Assembly: GCA_937958675.1 (NCBI GenBank) | Contig: CALGND010000106.1 | Location: 1 to 64,000, forward strand | Source: an uncultured Granulosicoccaceae bacterium | GTDB taxonomy: Bacteria > Pseudomonadota > Gammaproteobacteria > Granulosicoccales > Granulosicoccaceae | Length of the DNA: 64,000 nucleotides | Direction: 5' to 3' | Part shown: positions 1 through 9,026 of the stretch, piece by piece | How the letters are laid out: each line of letters opens with the position of its first letter | Position numbering within the stretch: the stretch's first letter is position 1 | Program-made: the position numbers and the translations under genes | The notes under the pieces: generated by a model | Told to the model about the DNA's origin: nothing | Databases searched by the model: none | Seen by the model: only the letters and a program-made list of their open reading frames with translations

Positions 1-2319
1 CTTGGTGTATCGACGTTGTTAGTTGCTTTGTACGCAGCGATAGATCGAAGGGATATAGCCTCGTATGGTGGCGAGCAAGAAACACAGAGTACGAGTGCTG
101 ATAAGGGCGAGGACCCTTATAGTATGCCAATTGATGAAGAGAAACTCGAGGCTTCATTCATCGACAGTGACGATACACCACAGATTGTCGATCGGACCGA
201 TTCAGAGAAGAAAGCTCGTGAGAGCCAACTGCAAATCGCCTTAAGCGAGATTGCGCGCCTGAAAAAGGAATTAGTGATTAGCCGTCGCGAAACGCAATCG
301 GCTGAGAAGTCGAGAGCGCAGTTTTTGTCTAATATGAGTCACGAGTTGCGTACACCCCTGAATGGAATCATGGGTATGAGCGAGCTCTTAAATGAATGTG
401 ATTTGTCAGAAAAAGAGCAACGCTTTGCAGCATCAATCAGCTCTTCATCCGAATCACTATTCGCTATTATAAGTGATTTGCTTGATTACTCGCGTATGGA
501 GGCGGGTGATATGCGGCTTGAGCAAGCCAGGTTTGACGTTGGCGCGTGTGCCGAGGAAGTGTGTGGCTTATTGGCCTCTTCTGCTCATTCGAAAGGTGTC
601 GAGTTAATTTGTTACGTAGATGAAGAATTGCCAAAATATGTAAAAGGTGATGCAGCACGTTTTCGTCAAGTGCTGAACAATCTAATCAGGAATTCTATTG
701 CCTTCACAACTGAGGGCGAGATAGTGGTTAGGGTCTCACGGTCCGAATCAAGCGATCTATTTCATAACTTTAAGTGTGATGTGCAAGATACCGGGTCTGG
801 TATCGCACCGGAATTGCAGGCAACCTTGTTTGAATCATTTAGGCAAGCGGACCATTCAAATACTAGGCGGCATGGTGGACTAGGTATTGGATTGGCAATT
901 ACAAACGAGTTGGTTGCTTTAATGGGCGGCAAACTAGCGTTTCGCAGCAGGCTTGGCGAGGGAACACGCTTTACTTTCACTAGCCAATTTCAACGCGTAG
1001 CAGACGAAGATGCGGGAAAGGTTAACACGGGCAACTTCGGTGCAGCTACGGTGTTAATTGTTGATGACAACGAGACCAATCGCAGTATTTTGTATCATCA
1101 AATCACAGGATGGGGTTTGGAGGCGGAGTGTGCTGAGAGTGGTGCACAAGCACTGGACATGCTTAATAAAGCAGCATCTGAAAACAAAATATTTGATATG
1201 TTGATATTGGATTTGCATATGCCAGACATGGATGGAATTGAGTTAGCTCGTAAGATTCGCAGCACACCTGCGATAGCGTCCACCAAGGCGATGATGTTGA
1301 CATCTGCAATAGTTGAGCTCAGCGCGACGGAAATGGAAGAGCTAGGAATCGATTCCTATATTAGTAAGCCTGCCCGCCAATCTCAATTGCGTGAGTGCTT
1401 ACGCGATCTAATTTTTTCTGATGATGCTAGCAAAAAACGCGCGATTCAAAACAGTGCTGAGCGAAGACTTAGTGGGGAGCCTACAAAAGTATTATTGGTT
1501 GAAGACGACGCGATTAACCTTGATGTGGCTACGGCCATGCTAGAAAGTTTAAATTGCACTGTTAGTTCGACTGCCAACGGTATGGAGGCGGTAGAGGCTG
1601 CTTTGACAGAATCTTACGATGTGATTTTTATGGATTGCCAAATGCCTGTTCTTGATGGCTTTGCAGCAACGGGTAAAATAAAATCAGGAAATGGACCTAA
1701 TGCGAGTACGCCAATTGTTGCGTTAACGGCAAATTCGATGCCGGGTGATCGCAAGCGTTGTTTGGATGCAGGTATGCAGGACTATATCAGCAAGCCTGTA
1801 TCTAAATCGCGTCTTGAGCAAGTTGTTAGCGATTGGATAACGGCGAACAAGTCTAAAGATACGAGCAACGTTTTTAATATCAGAAGGCCAGACATCCACT
1901 TAGGGGATACTGCTGATACGGATGATTCAGGCAAAATAGAATCATCAACGAAAGAACAAAGCACAGCACAGATCATTAATATGGAGGCAATTAAAAAAAT
2001 ACAAAAATTGCAACGCCCAGGAAAAGCAGATTTGTTAAGTAAAGTATTGAAGCTGTACTTTGATAAATCACCAGAGCAGCTCAATTTGTTGCAGCAGGCC
2101 GTTAGTGATTCAGATTACGAACAGGCAAAGGCTATAGCTCACGGTATGAAGTCGAGCTCAGCTTATTTAGGCGCAGAACTGCTGGCATCAAGGTGCGAAG
2201 AGCTAGAGTCGTCGATACGCGATAACGAGACTACTAATGTGGTGAGTTTAGCGGATTCGATTTTGGAGCAATATGGTCTAGTTGAAACAGAGCTTCAACA
2301 ATTTATCAAGGCGGCTTAG
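1..2319 (+). CDS. Hybrid sensor histidine kinase with two receiver domains and Hpt (5' partial)
   Basis: The frame is open from base 1, so the N-terminus lies outside the window; the first visible residues look like the end of a membrane helix followed by a charged stretch. Counting from the TTG at 16, a coiled region leads to the HisKA box SHELRTPLNG (His109). Next come the ATPase domain with N-box NNLIRNS, G1 DTGSG and G2 GGLGIGL, a first receiver (Asp399 in LDLHMPDMDG), a second receiver (Asp540 in MDCQMPVLDG) and a C-terminal Hpt domain with His709 in AHGMKSSSAYLG. This is the BarA/ArcB-type phosphorelay order. The kinase sits in the inner membrane and should pass phosphate to a separate regulator not seen here. 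The signal sensed is unknown because the sensor part is missing. Confidence 0.9.
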   Translation, partial: LGVSTLLVALYAAIDRRDIASYGGEQETQSTSADKGEDPYSMPIDEEKLEASFIDSDDTPQIVDRTDSEKKARESQLQIALSEIARLKKELVISRRETQSAEKSRAQFLSNMSHELRTPLNGIMGMSELLNECDLSEKEQRFAASISSSSESLFAIISDLLDYSRMEAGDMRLEQARFDVGACAEEVCGLLASSAHSKGVELICYVDEELPKYVKGDAARFRQVLNNLIRNSIAFTTEGEIVVRVSRSESSDLFHNFKCDVQDTGSGIAPELQATLFESFRQADHSNTRRHGGLGIGLAITNELVALMGGKLAFRSRLGEGTRFTFTSQFQRVADEDAGKVNTGNFGAATVLIVDDNETNRSILYHQITGWGLEAECAESGAQALDMLNKAASENKIFDMLILDLHMPDMDGIELARKIRSTPAIASTKAMMLTSAIVELSATEMEELGIDSYISKPARQSQLRECLRDLIFSDDASKKRAIQNSAERRLSGEPTKVLLVEDDAINLDVATAMLESLNCTVSSTANGMEAVEAALTESYDVIFMDCQMPVLDGFAATGKIKSGNGPNASTPIVALTANSMPGDRKRCLDAGMQDYISKPVSKSRLEQVVSDWITANKSKDTSNVFNIRRPDIHLGDTADTDDSGKIESSTKEQSTAQIINMEAIKKIQKLQRPGKADLLSKVLKLYFDKSPEQLNLLQQAVSDSDYEQAKAIAHGMKSSSAYLGAELLASRCEELESSIRDNETTNVVSLADSILEQYGLVETELQQFIKAA

Positions 2320-2349
2320 CACCGCCTTGATAAGCGTTAACGTAACGCT
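2303..2349. terminator. Two adjacent hairpins between convergent genes
   Basis: A perfect 12-bp stem (2303-2314 with 2322-2333, 7-base loop) contains the stop codon of the kinase gene. A second 7-bp stem follows directly (2333-2339 with 2343-2349). They lie between a plus-strand gene and a convergent minus-strand gene, where a shared terminator is expected. There is no long T run, so the termination role is inferred. Confidence 0.5.
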
Positions 2350-2350
2350 G

Positions 2351-3073
2351 TTATAATTCCATCATCAATTGAGATTGATTGACGATACCTTCAATATCAA
2401 CCCCTTCGTAAAAATCAAAAATTGTATCCACTACCTGTTGTGGATCGTCTGTGACACTAAAAAGGTCTAAGTCTTTCGGGCTAATTGTGCCCTCCTTAAC
2501 TAATGATTCGGTAAACCAATCAATCAATCCTTCCCAAAAACTACTGCCATACAAAATAATCGGTATTGGCTTTGATTTACCCGTTTGTATAAGCGTAAGG
2601 ATTTCGGCCATTTCGTCGAGCGTTCCAAAACCTCCGGGCATCACTACATAGGCCGATGCGTACTTAACAAACATGACTTTACGAGCAAAGAAGTATTTGA
2701 AATTGACACTGATGTCTTGATAGCCATTACCCGATTGTTCGTGAGGTAGTTTAATGTTTAAGCCCACGCTGGCTGACTTGCCTGCTAGAGCGCCTTTGTT
2801 TGCGGCTTCCATGATGCCAGGGCCACCGCCACTTACCACAGCAAAACCAGAATCTGAAAGCAACTTGCTGATGTGCTCAGCAGCTTGATAATGAGGGTTG
2901 TCGGGCTTAAATCGGGCTGAGCCGAAAATACTCACCGATGGGGTGATATCGGCCAGTTGCTGGAATCCGTCTACAAATTCGGCCATGATCTGGAATATCT
3001 TCCAGGAATCACGGGTTAGTGATTTATCGCGCTCGTCGCGGCTCATTTTGTTCTTGTCTGACAGTTGTCGCAT
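2351..3073 (-). CDS. LOG-family protein (TIGR00730-type nucleotide phosphoribohydrolase)
   Basis: This 240-residue protein carries the two signature motifs of the LOG/lysine-decarboxylase-like Rossmann family: GGGPGIMEAANKGA near residue 80 and PGGFGTLDE near residue 146. Family members cleave nucleoside 5'-monophosphates, including cytokinin-type nucleotides, to the free base and ribose 5-phosphate. The PGGxGTxxE motif holds the catalytic glutamate. The length is normal for the longer bacterial members. The ATG at 3073 follows a good AGAGGA ribosome site. It is divergent from polA and convergent with the kinase, so it is probably a single-gene unit. The exact substrate cannot be read from sequence. 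Confidence 0.85.
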   Translation of the reverse strand: MRQLSDKNKMSRDERDKSLTRDSWKIFQIMAEFVDGFQQLADITPSVSIFGSARFKPDNPHYQAAEHISKLLSDSGFAVVSGGGPGIMEAANKGALAGKSASVGLNIKLPHEQSGNGYQDISVNFKYFFARKVMFVKYASAYVVMPGGFGTLDEMAEILTLIQTGKSKPIPIILYGSSFWEGLIDWFTESLVKEGTISPKDLDLFSVTDDPQQVVDTIFDFYEGVDIEGIVNQSQLMMEL

Positions 3074-3143
3074 GGATTCCTCTTAGGCTGTTAGGGCCTG
3101 GATTAACGTACACTAGGAATTGTAGTCGTTAAGAGAAATTTTT

Positions 3144-5933
3144 ATGTCTAGCGTTAAGCCTGACGTTCCCGCGCCGGATTCGGCACCGATAGTTCTGGTT
3201 GATGGTTCGTCCTATCTCTACAGAGCTTTTCACGCAATGCCGCCTCTGACTAACTCCAAAGGGCAGCCCACCGGGGCGGTACATGGTGTTGTCAATATGC
3301 TGCGACGGTTAGTAGCCGATTACCAGCCTAAAAGCATGGCGGTGGTGTTTGATGCCAAGGGCAAAACATTCCGTGACGATATCTATAAAGAGTACAAGGC
3401 TAACCGCCCATCAATGCCTGATGATTTGCGTTCTCAGATCGAACCCTTGCATAAAATTGTTAAGGCTATGGGTATGCCGTTGATTATCGAGCCTGGTGTG
3501 GAGGCGGATGATGTGATCGGGACACTTGCCCATCAGGCAAGCGAACACAAGCTTAATACGATAATCTCAACGGGCGATAAAGATATGGCCCAGCTGGTTG
3601 ATGATCACGTCACGCTGATCAACACAATGAACAACACTACAATGGATGCCCAAGGGGTTGAAGAAAAGTTCGGCGTGCGCCCGGATCAAATTATTGATTA
3701 TCTGTCCCTCGTGGGCGATACCTCAGACAACATACCTGGCGTGCCCAGTTGCGGACCAAAAACGGCGGTTAAATGGTTGGCGGCGCACGATACGCTCGAA
3801 GCGGTTATCGAAAATGCTGATAGTGTTAAAGGTAAGATCGGTGAAAAACTGCGTGCAGCCATTGACCATTTGCCGATGTCCAAAGATCTTGCCACTATTC
3901 GTACCGAGCTTGAGCTAGCACAAAATATTGATGCGATCGAATTGCAAGAGCCGGATATAGATCGGCTAAGCGAGCTATACAGCGAGCTGGAATTTAGAAC
4001 CTTTGCCAAAGAGTTGGCTGACGGTAAGTCACCGTTGTTGCCAGGCAGCGTTGCCAGAGCAAATCCAGCGGCAGCTAAAGCGATTGCCAAATCGGGGGCT
4101 GTGACAGCGGCGGCTGCCAATGTATCGGGTGATTACACAACCATCACCACAATGAAAGAGTTAGACAGATGGTTGGCCAAACTTAAGAAAGCAAAAGTGT
4201 TTGCTTTTGACACTGAAACCACCAGCCTTAATTATATGCAAGCAGAAGTGGTGGGCTTATCGTTTGCTGTTGAGCCTGGCAAGGCTGCCTACGTGCCACT
4301 TGCCCACGATTACGACGACGCACCGAAGCAGTTGGATCGCGATGCAGTGTTGGCAAAATTCAAGCCGCTGTTAGAACAAAAGAAAAACAATCTAGTTGGC
4401 CAACATATTAAATATGACATAAACGTATTGCGTAAATACGATATTCACCTTAGCAATGTCGCACACGACACTATGTTGCAGAGTTACGTGTTGGATTCGA
4501 CCGCGACTCGGCATGATATGGATAGTTTAGCGCGCAAGTATTTAGGGGTTGATACGGTTAAGTTTGAAGACATCGCTGGTAAAGGTAAAAAACAACTGAC
4601 GTTCAATCAAATACCGATAGAACAGGCCAGTCCTTATGCAGCAGAAGATGCTGACATCACACTACAACTACATTTAACGTTATGGCCGCAGCTCCAAGAA
4701 AACGAAAAGCTGAAAGCGTTGTATGAGGATGTGGAAATACCTTTGTTATCGACGCTGGCAGTGGTCGAATACCAAGGCGTTTTAATTGACGATGAAAAGC
4801 TAAAAAAGCAAGGTGTAGTGCTGCATAAAAAATTAGAAGAAGTGCAGCGTGATGCATTTGCTGATGCAGGCAAAGAGTTTAACCTTGGTTCTCCAAAGCA
4901 GATTCAAGAAATATTTTTTGAAGAAAAACAGTTTCCGGTAATACGAAAAACACCTAAAGGGCAACCATCTACTGCCGAGGATGTGCTTGAAACCTTAGCG
5001 CTTGATTACCCTCTACCTAAATTGATTTTGCAACATCGTAGTTTGTCAAAATTGTTATCTACCTATATCGATAAGTTGCCATTGCAGATCGATAGTAATA
5101 GTAAGCGGGTGCATACTTCTTATCATCAGGCGGTTGCGTCAACCGGTAGATTGTCTAGCACGGACCCAAACCTGCAAAACATCCCGGTTAGAACCGAAGA
5201 AGGTCGGCGCATTCGGCAAGCATTTGTGGCACCTAAAGGGTATCGAATTCTCGCAGCTGATTACTCCCAAATTGAGCTGCGCATTATGGCGCATTTGTCA
5301 GGCGATGAAGGGTTGGTTAATGCTTTCTCAAACGGCATTGATGTGCACATAGCCACCGCGGCTGAAGTATTTGGTGTTGCAGCGGATGACGTTAGCAATG
5401 ATCATCGACGTTCGGCAAAGGCAATTAATTTTGGTTTGATCTATGGAATGAGCGCGTTTGGTTTGGCCAAACAGCTGGATATATCAAGGGGGGAGGCGCA
5501 GGAATATATCAATCTGTACTTCGCACGATACCCAAGCGTTAAGCAGTATATGGACGACACCAAAATTAAGGCGAAGGAGCAGGGCTATGTTGAAACAGTT
5601 TACGGTCGCCGTTTGTACCTACCTGATATCAATGCCCGTAATGGTCAATTACGTCAATACGCCGAACGCACGGCCATCAATGCCCCAATGCAAGGCACTG
5701 CGGCCGACATTATCAAGCGAGCCATGATCAAGGCCCAAGATTGGCTAACCGAGCAATCAGTGGATGCCCGTATCATTATGCAGGTACATGATGAGCTGGT
5801 GCTTGAGGTAAAGGCTGGTGAAGCAGATGAAATTGGCCAACAATTGTCCACGCTCATGGAAAATGCCGCCGAGCTGCATGTGCCACTCGTTGTTGACACA
5901 GGTATAGGTAATAGCTGGGAAGAGGCTCATTAA
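3144..5933 (+). CDS. polA: DNA polymerase I
   Basis: The 929-residue protein matches full-length bacterial Pol I. It has an N-terminal 5'-3' exonuclease (VDGSSYLYRAFHAMPP at the start, then EADDVIGTLA and STGDKDMAQLV), a 3'-5' proofreading domain that keeps the acidic motif FDTETTSL near residue 356, and a C-terminal polymerase domain. The polymerase domain shows motif A DYSQIELR (Asp706), the O-helix RRSAKAINFGLIYG, and motif C VHDELVLEV. All catalytic acids seem present, so both nucleases and the polymerase should be active in Okazaki-fragment processing and repair. In many gammaproteobacteria polA lies next to engB, but here engB is about 47 kb away. The 3' flank contains palindromic repeats. 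Confidence 0.98.
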   Translation: MSSVKPDVPAPDSAPIVLVDGSSYLYRAFHAMPPLTNSKGQPTGAVHGVVNMLRRLVADYQPKSMAVVFDAKGKTFRDDIYKEYKANRPSMPDDLRSQIEPLHKIVKAMGMPLIIEPGVEADDVIGTLAHQASEHKLNTIISTGDKDMAQLVDDHVTLINTMNNTTMDAQGVEEKFGVRPDQIIDYLSLVGDTSDNIPGVPSCGPKTAVKWLAAHDTLEAVIENADSVKGKIGEKLRAAIDHLPMSKDLATIRTELELAQNIDAIELQEPDIDRLSELYSELEFRTFAKELADGKSPLLPGSVARANPAAAKAIAKSGAVTAAAANVSGDYTTITTMKELDRWLAKLKKAKVFAFDTETTSLNYMQAEVVGLSFAVEPGKAAYVPLAHDYDDAPKQLDRDAVLAKFKPLLEQKKNNLVGQHIKYDINVLRKYDIHLSNVAHDTMLQSYVLDSTATRHDMDSLARKYLGVDTVKFEDIAGKGKKQLTFNQIPIEQASPYAAEDADITLQLHLTLWPQLQENEKLKALYEDVEIPLLSTLAVVEYQGVLIDDEKLKKQGVVLHKKLEEVQRDAFADAGKEFNLGSPKQIQEIFFEEKQFPVIRKTPKGQPSTAEDVLETLALDYPLPKLILQHRSLSKLLSTYIDKLPLQIDSNSKRVHTSYHQAVASTGRLSSTDPNLQNIPVRTEEGRRIRQAFVAPKGYRILAADYSQIELRIMAHLSGDEGLVNAFSNGIDVHIATAAEVFGVAADDVSNDHRRSAKAINFGLIYGMSAFGLAKQLDISRGEAQEYINLYFARYPSVKQYMDDTKIKAKEQGYVETVYGRRLYLPDINARNGQLRQYAERTAINAPMQGTAADIIKRAMIKAQDWLTEQSVDARIIMQVHDELVLEVKAGEADEIGQQLSTLMENAAELHVPLVVDTGIGNSWEEAH

Positions 5934-6002
5934 TAGCTTTTCAGGCACACTTCATTAGTCATCCCCGATACAAACAATACCTTGGTGCCCACCGAGCACG
6001 CC

Positions 6003-6119
6003 GGCGTCCAAATCGCCGCAGCCCCGGCACAGGGGACGCGGCAAGCCCATCCATGGGGCTTCGGAGCGCCATCCTTGGCGCTCAGACCCCTGTGCCGGGG
6101 CTGCGACAATTTGGACGCC
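6003..6119 (+). repeat. Palindromic repeat element, copy 1 (variable arms, conserved core)
   Basis: The left arm (6003-6035) and right arm (6087-6119) are complementary at 31 of 33 positions. The 51-base core (6036-6086) contains the ACCCATCCATGGGGCTTC-like palindrome (AAGCCCATCCATGGGGCTT here) and a second perfect hairpin, GAGCGCCA / TGGCGCTC. The same core occurs at 6320-6371 (reverse strand) and 59604-59653, each time between arms of unrelated sequence. No protein is coded. The function is unknown; a structured RNA end, a termination signal or a mobile palindrome are all possible. Confidence 0.85.
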
Positions 6120-6202
6120 TAACCATAATCAGCTGCTCAATCTTGTTGTGCGTGAGTTTTTCTCTCTGGCGTGTTCCGGACACCTGTACGAGCTTTTCAA
6201 TC

Positions 6203-6234
6203 ATCATGTAGCTAGTTAATCATGTAGCTAGTTA
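6203..6234 (+). repeat. Perfect 16-bp tandem duplication
   Basis: The unit ATCATGTAGCTAGTTA occurs twice head to tail (6203-6218 and 6219-6234) between the two palindromic elements. It is probably a slippage or target-duplication scar; no function is apparent. Confidence 0.7.
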
Positions 6235-6287
6235 GTGGATAGCTCGCGCTCGCCATTTCAGTAAAGTGGAGCAGAGGAAGATAACTA

Positions 6288-6402
6288 GGCATCCAGCTCG
6301 CGACAGCCCAGCACATGGGTCTGAGCGGCAGGGATGCCGCTCCGAAGCCCCCACGGATGGGTTTATGGCGTCCCATGTGCGGGCTGTCGCGAGCTGGATG
6401 CC
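6288..6402 (-). repeat. Palindromic repeat element, copy 2 (inverted orientation)
   Basis: The left arm (6288-6319) and right arm (6372-6402) are complementary apart from one bulged A. The arm sequence is unrelated to that of copy 1. The core (6320-6371), read on the minus strand, matches the cores of copies 1 and 3, including the CCCATCC palindrome and a perfect 8-bp hairpin GAGCGGCA / TGCCGCTC. Compared with copy 1, the hairpin differs by a paired C-to-G and G-to-C change that keeps the stem. Confidence 0.85.
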
Positions 6403-6575
6403 GGCGCACTATCTGACACAACGATATTGCGAGCACTACCCCAAATAGTTGCAATCCCGCTAAAGATTACATAGGGTGGTAGCTTGGCATAGGCTGTCTT
6501 GACCAATGGTACCAATGACCAATTGGCTTTCAAGCGCTAGTCTACGAACATCTACAGTTTTGGAGGAGCGGATTA

Positions 6576-7046
6576 ATGCAGAAGTCACTACATATCGATC
6601 CAGGCAAATGCACAGGCTGTTTGCAATGCGAATCGGCTTGTTCGGTCGAAAATGAAGGCATGGTTAATCCGTCTAAATCCCGTATTAAAGTATTTAGCTT
6701 CCACGATGAAGGCCGTTTTGTGCCTTATACCTGCACACAGTGCGATGAAGCTTGGTGTATGCAAGCTTGCCCCGTTGATGCCATTGTGCTCAACCCCGAA
6801 AATGGCTCAAAGGATGTTCTAAGTGATGTGTGCGTTGGCTGTAAGGTATGCACAATAGCTTGCCCATTCGGCACGATTAACTACAATGCATCTTCTGGCA
6901 AGGTCGTTAAGTGCGACCTTTGCGGCGGTGACCCACAGTGCGTTGAAGCTTGCCCAACGCAAGCAATTACCTATATTGATGCCAATGCAACGGGCCTAGA
7001 CCGTATGCGAGCTTGGGCATCAAAAACCGATAACGCTAGCGCTTAG
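6576..7046 (+). CDS. aorA: Four-cluster ferredoxin-like subunit of aldehyde oxidoreductase (AorA-type)
   Basis: This 156-residue protein has sixteen cysteines arranged as four [4Fe-4S] motifs: CTGCLQCESAC near residue 12, then CTQCDEAWCMQACP, CVGCKVCTIACP and CDLCGGDPQCVEACP. There is no signal peptide, so it is cytoplasmic. In AorABC complexes such as that of Aromatoleum, the equivalent subunit wires the tungsten subunit to the FAD subunit. The gene starts at an ATG behind a strong GGAGG site and ends 9 bases before the catalytic-subunit gene, so the two are cotranscribed. The electron-relay role is inferred from motifs and context. An isolated polyferredoxin of another enzyme is unlikely given the neighbours. 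Confidence 0.88.
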   Translation: MQKSLHIDPGKCTGCLQCESACSVENEGMVNPSKSRIKVFSFHDEGRFVPYTCTQCDEAWCMQACPVDAIVLNPENGSKDVLSDVCVGCKVCTIACPFGTINYNASSGKVVKCDLCGGDPQCVEACPTQAITYIDANATGLDRMRAWASKTDNASA

Positions 7047-7055
7047 GAGAATCAC

Positions 7056-8912
7056 ATGGCTTGGACCAAAAAAATCCTACGGGTAAATCTTACTAGCGGC
7101 AGCATTACCGAAGAGCCGCTTAATATGGAATGGGCTAACGACTATCTCGGTCAACGAGGTTTAGCCACACGTTATTTGGTAGACGAAATCGATCCAGCAA
7201 CGGATGCATTGGGCCCAGATAACAAACTCATTATGACTACCGGCCCATTAACAGGCACGGTTGCATCAACAGGCGGTCGTTACTCAGTGGTTTGCAAAAG
7301 CCCACTCACTAACGCCGTGGCTTGCTCAAATTCAGGCGGTTTCTTTGGTGCCGAGATGAAGTTTGCTGGCTTAGATATGATTATCTTTGAAGGCAAAGCC
7401 TCTAGCCCAATGTACCTAAATATTGAAGACGACAAAGCCGAGCTATTGTCAGCTGATGCGCTTTGGGGTAAGTCAGTTTGGGAAGCAGATAAAATAATGC
7501 GCACCACACATTCGGACCCACAAGCCCGTATAGCCTGCGTTGGTCGTAGTGCTGAAGAAGGCAACTTGTACGCAGCGATTGTAAATGATCTACATCGTGC
7601 TGCTGGCCGTTCAGGTGTAGGCACCGTTATGGCTTCAAAAAATCTAAAAGCCGTTATCATCCGAGGCACAAAGGGCTTGGGTAACTTGCGTGATCCCAAA
7701 GCGTTTCTGTCCGCAGCTAATGCGGGTAAAAAAGTACTCGCCGAAAATGCTGTAACAGGCCAAGGTTTGCCAGCTTACGGTACGCAGGTTCTGATGAACG
7801 TAATCAACGAAGTGGGCGCGCTACCGACTCGCAACATGAAAGAAACTCAGTTTGAAGGTGCATCCAACGTCGGCGGTGAGGCAATGCTTGAGCCACGTAA
7901 GAGCGATGGTAAGCCTAACTTGACGACTAACGGTGCATGCTTTTCTTGCACAATTGCTTGTGGTCGTATCTCGACAATTGATCGCACACATTTTTCCGTT
8001 AAAGATAAACCCGAGTACTGGATTAATTCAGGTGGTCTTGAATATGAAGCTGCATGGGCATTGGGTCCGGACACCGGTGTTGATGACATCGATGCGCTTA
8101 CTTACGCAAACTTTCTGTGTAATGAAGACGGTATGGACCCTATCTCGTTTGGCTCAACGTTGGCTGCAGCGATGGAGCTTTACGAAACTGGTGCGATCAC
8201 CAAAGATCAAACTGGCGGTATGGAACTTAAGTTTGGTTCTGCAGAAGCATTATGTTGGGCTGCTGAAGTTACAGCGAAGGGCGAAGGCTTCGGCAAGGAT
8301 CTTGGTTTAGGTTCTAAGCGCCTTTGCGAAAAATACGGCAAGCCTGAGCTATCAATGACAGTTAAGGGTCAGGAATTTCCTGCATACGATCCGCGCGGCA
8401 TACAAGGTATTGGCTTGGCTTACGCAACGTCAAACCGTGGTGCTTGCCATCTACGTGGTTACACCATCGCATCTGAAATACTCGGTATCCCAGAAAAAAC
8501 CGATCCACTGGATGCTGCTGGTAAGCCAGGCTTGGTTAAGGCTTTCCAAGATGCTACTTCAGCAGTTGATTCAGCCGGGCTTTGTGTGTTCACCACTTTT
8601 GCTTGGACTATGGACGACATAGCACCTCAGGTAGATGCCGCGTGTGACGGTAACTGGACCACTGAGAAGATGATGGAAGTGGGTGAGCGTATTTGGAATA
8701 TGGAACGTGAGTTCAACTCTAAGGCTGGATTGACCGGCGCTGACGATACATTGCCAAAACGCTTGCTAACAGAAGCTGCTAACGCTGGCCCTGCTCAAGG
8801 TAAGGTCAATGAGCTGGATAAGATGTTGCCAGAGTACTATCAGCTTCGCGGCTGGACTGCAGATGGTACAGTGACATCAGAGACGCACCAGAAGTTTGGG
8901 TTGCCTGGATAG
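7056..8912 (+). CDS. aorB: Aldehyde ferredoxin oxidoreductase family catalytic subunit (tungsten bis-pterin)
   Basis: At 618 residues it has the usual length and layout of the AOR family: an N-terminal pterin-binding domain (GPLTGT, SGGFFGAEMKFAG) and then the alpha-helical domains. The single [4Fe-4S] cluster ligands are visible as C295, C298 and C302 in ACFSCTIAC, with the distal C510 in the DSAGLC motif that also contacts the pterin. Family enzymes oxidise aldehydes to carboxylic acids using tungsten held by two pterins. There is no signal peptide, so it should be cytoplasmic. It is flanked by a polyferredoxin upstream and an FAD subunit downstream, as in AorABC, which suggests NAD(+) or a related carrier as acceptor. 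The substrate is inferred to be the aldehydes made by the nearby alcohol dehydrogenase. Confidence 0.92.
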   Translation: MAWTKKILRVNLTSGSITEEPLNMEWANDYLGQRGLATRYLVDEIDPATDALGPDNKLIMTTGPLTGTVASTGGRYSVVCKSPLTNAVACSNSGGFFGAEMKFAGLDMIIFEGKASSPMYLNIEDDKAELLSADALWGKSVWEADKIMRTTHSDPQARIACVGRSAEEGNLYAAIVNDLHRAAGRSGVGTVMASKNLKAVIIRGTKGLGNLRDPKAFLSAANAGKKVLAENAVTGQGLPAYGTQVLMNVINEVGALPTRNMKETQFEGASNVGGEAMLEPRKSDGKPNLTTNGACFSCTIACGRISTIDRTHFSVKDKPEYWINSGGLEYEAAWALGPDTGVDDIDALTYANFLCNEDGMDPISFGSTLAAAMELYETGAITKDQTGGMELKFGSAEALCWAAEVTAKGEGFGKDLGLGSKRLCEKYGKPELSMTVKGQEFPAYDPRGIQGIGLAYATSNRGACHLRGYTIASEILGIPEKTDPLDAAGKPGLVKAFQDATSAVDSAGLCVFTTFAWTMDDIAPQVDAACDGNWTTEKMMEVGERIWNMEREFNSKAGLTGADDTLPKRLLTEAANAGPAQGKVNELDKMLPEYYQLRGWTADGTVTSETHQKFGLPG

Positions 8913-8984
8913 CTCTATGGCCAAGCCGGCGGCATATGCCGCTGGCATGCGCTGGAGCACCAGCGCTATATTCTTTAATCTTAT

Positions 8985-9013
8985 GGGCGCAGCACTTCGA
9001 CTGCGCCTTTTTT
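8985..9013 (+). terminator. Intrinsic terminator-like hairpin inside the aor operon
   Basis: The stem GGCGCAG (8986-8992) pairs with CTGCGCC (9001-9007) and is followed by six T residues. It lies between the catalytic-subunit and FAD-subunit genes, just before the ribosome site of the latter. It may reduce expression of downstream genes relative to the first two. Two more hairpins lie just upstream in 8934-8975. Confidence 0.7.
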
Positions 9014-9026
9014 GTCAGGGGAAAAC

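Larger units (their letters stand above)
5934..6575. other. Non-coding region between polA and the aor operon
   Basis: No credible gene is present; the small open frames here run through inverted repeats. The region holds two palindromic repeat elements (6003-6119 and 6288-6402) in opposite orientation, with a 16-bp tandem duplication between them. The last 150 bases are the likely control region of the aor operon and include the partial palindrome AATGGTACCAAT (6509-6520), then CCAATTGG (6527-6534), and a GGAGG ribosome site before 6576. I see no clear sigma-70 box pair. Confidence 0.6.

Noticed and set aside
3698-4120. Long antisense frame within polA
   Set aside because: Shadow of the strong polA coding frame; low-complexity Ala/Ser product without homology.
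6003-6402. Palindromic elements as an insertion sequence or a CRISPR array
   Set aside because: No transposase gene lies inside or beside them, and repeats are inverted with unequal arms, not regularly spaced direct repeats with spacers.
6212-6454. Overlapping open frames on both strands in the polA-aor gap
   Set aside because: They run through the inverted-repeat elements; their encoded residues come from the palindromes and no start site or family is recognisable.
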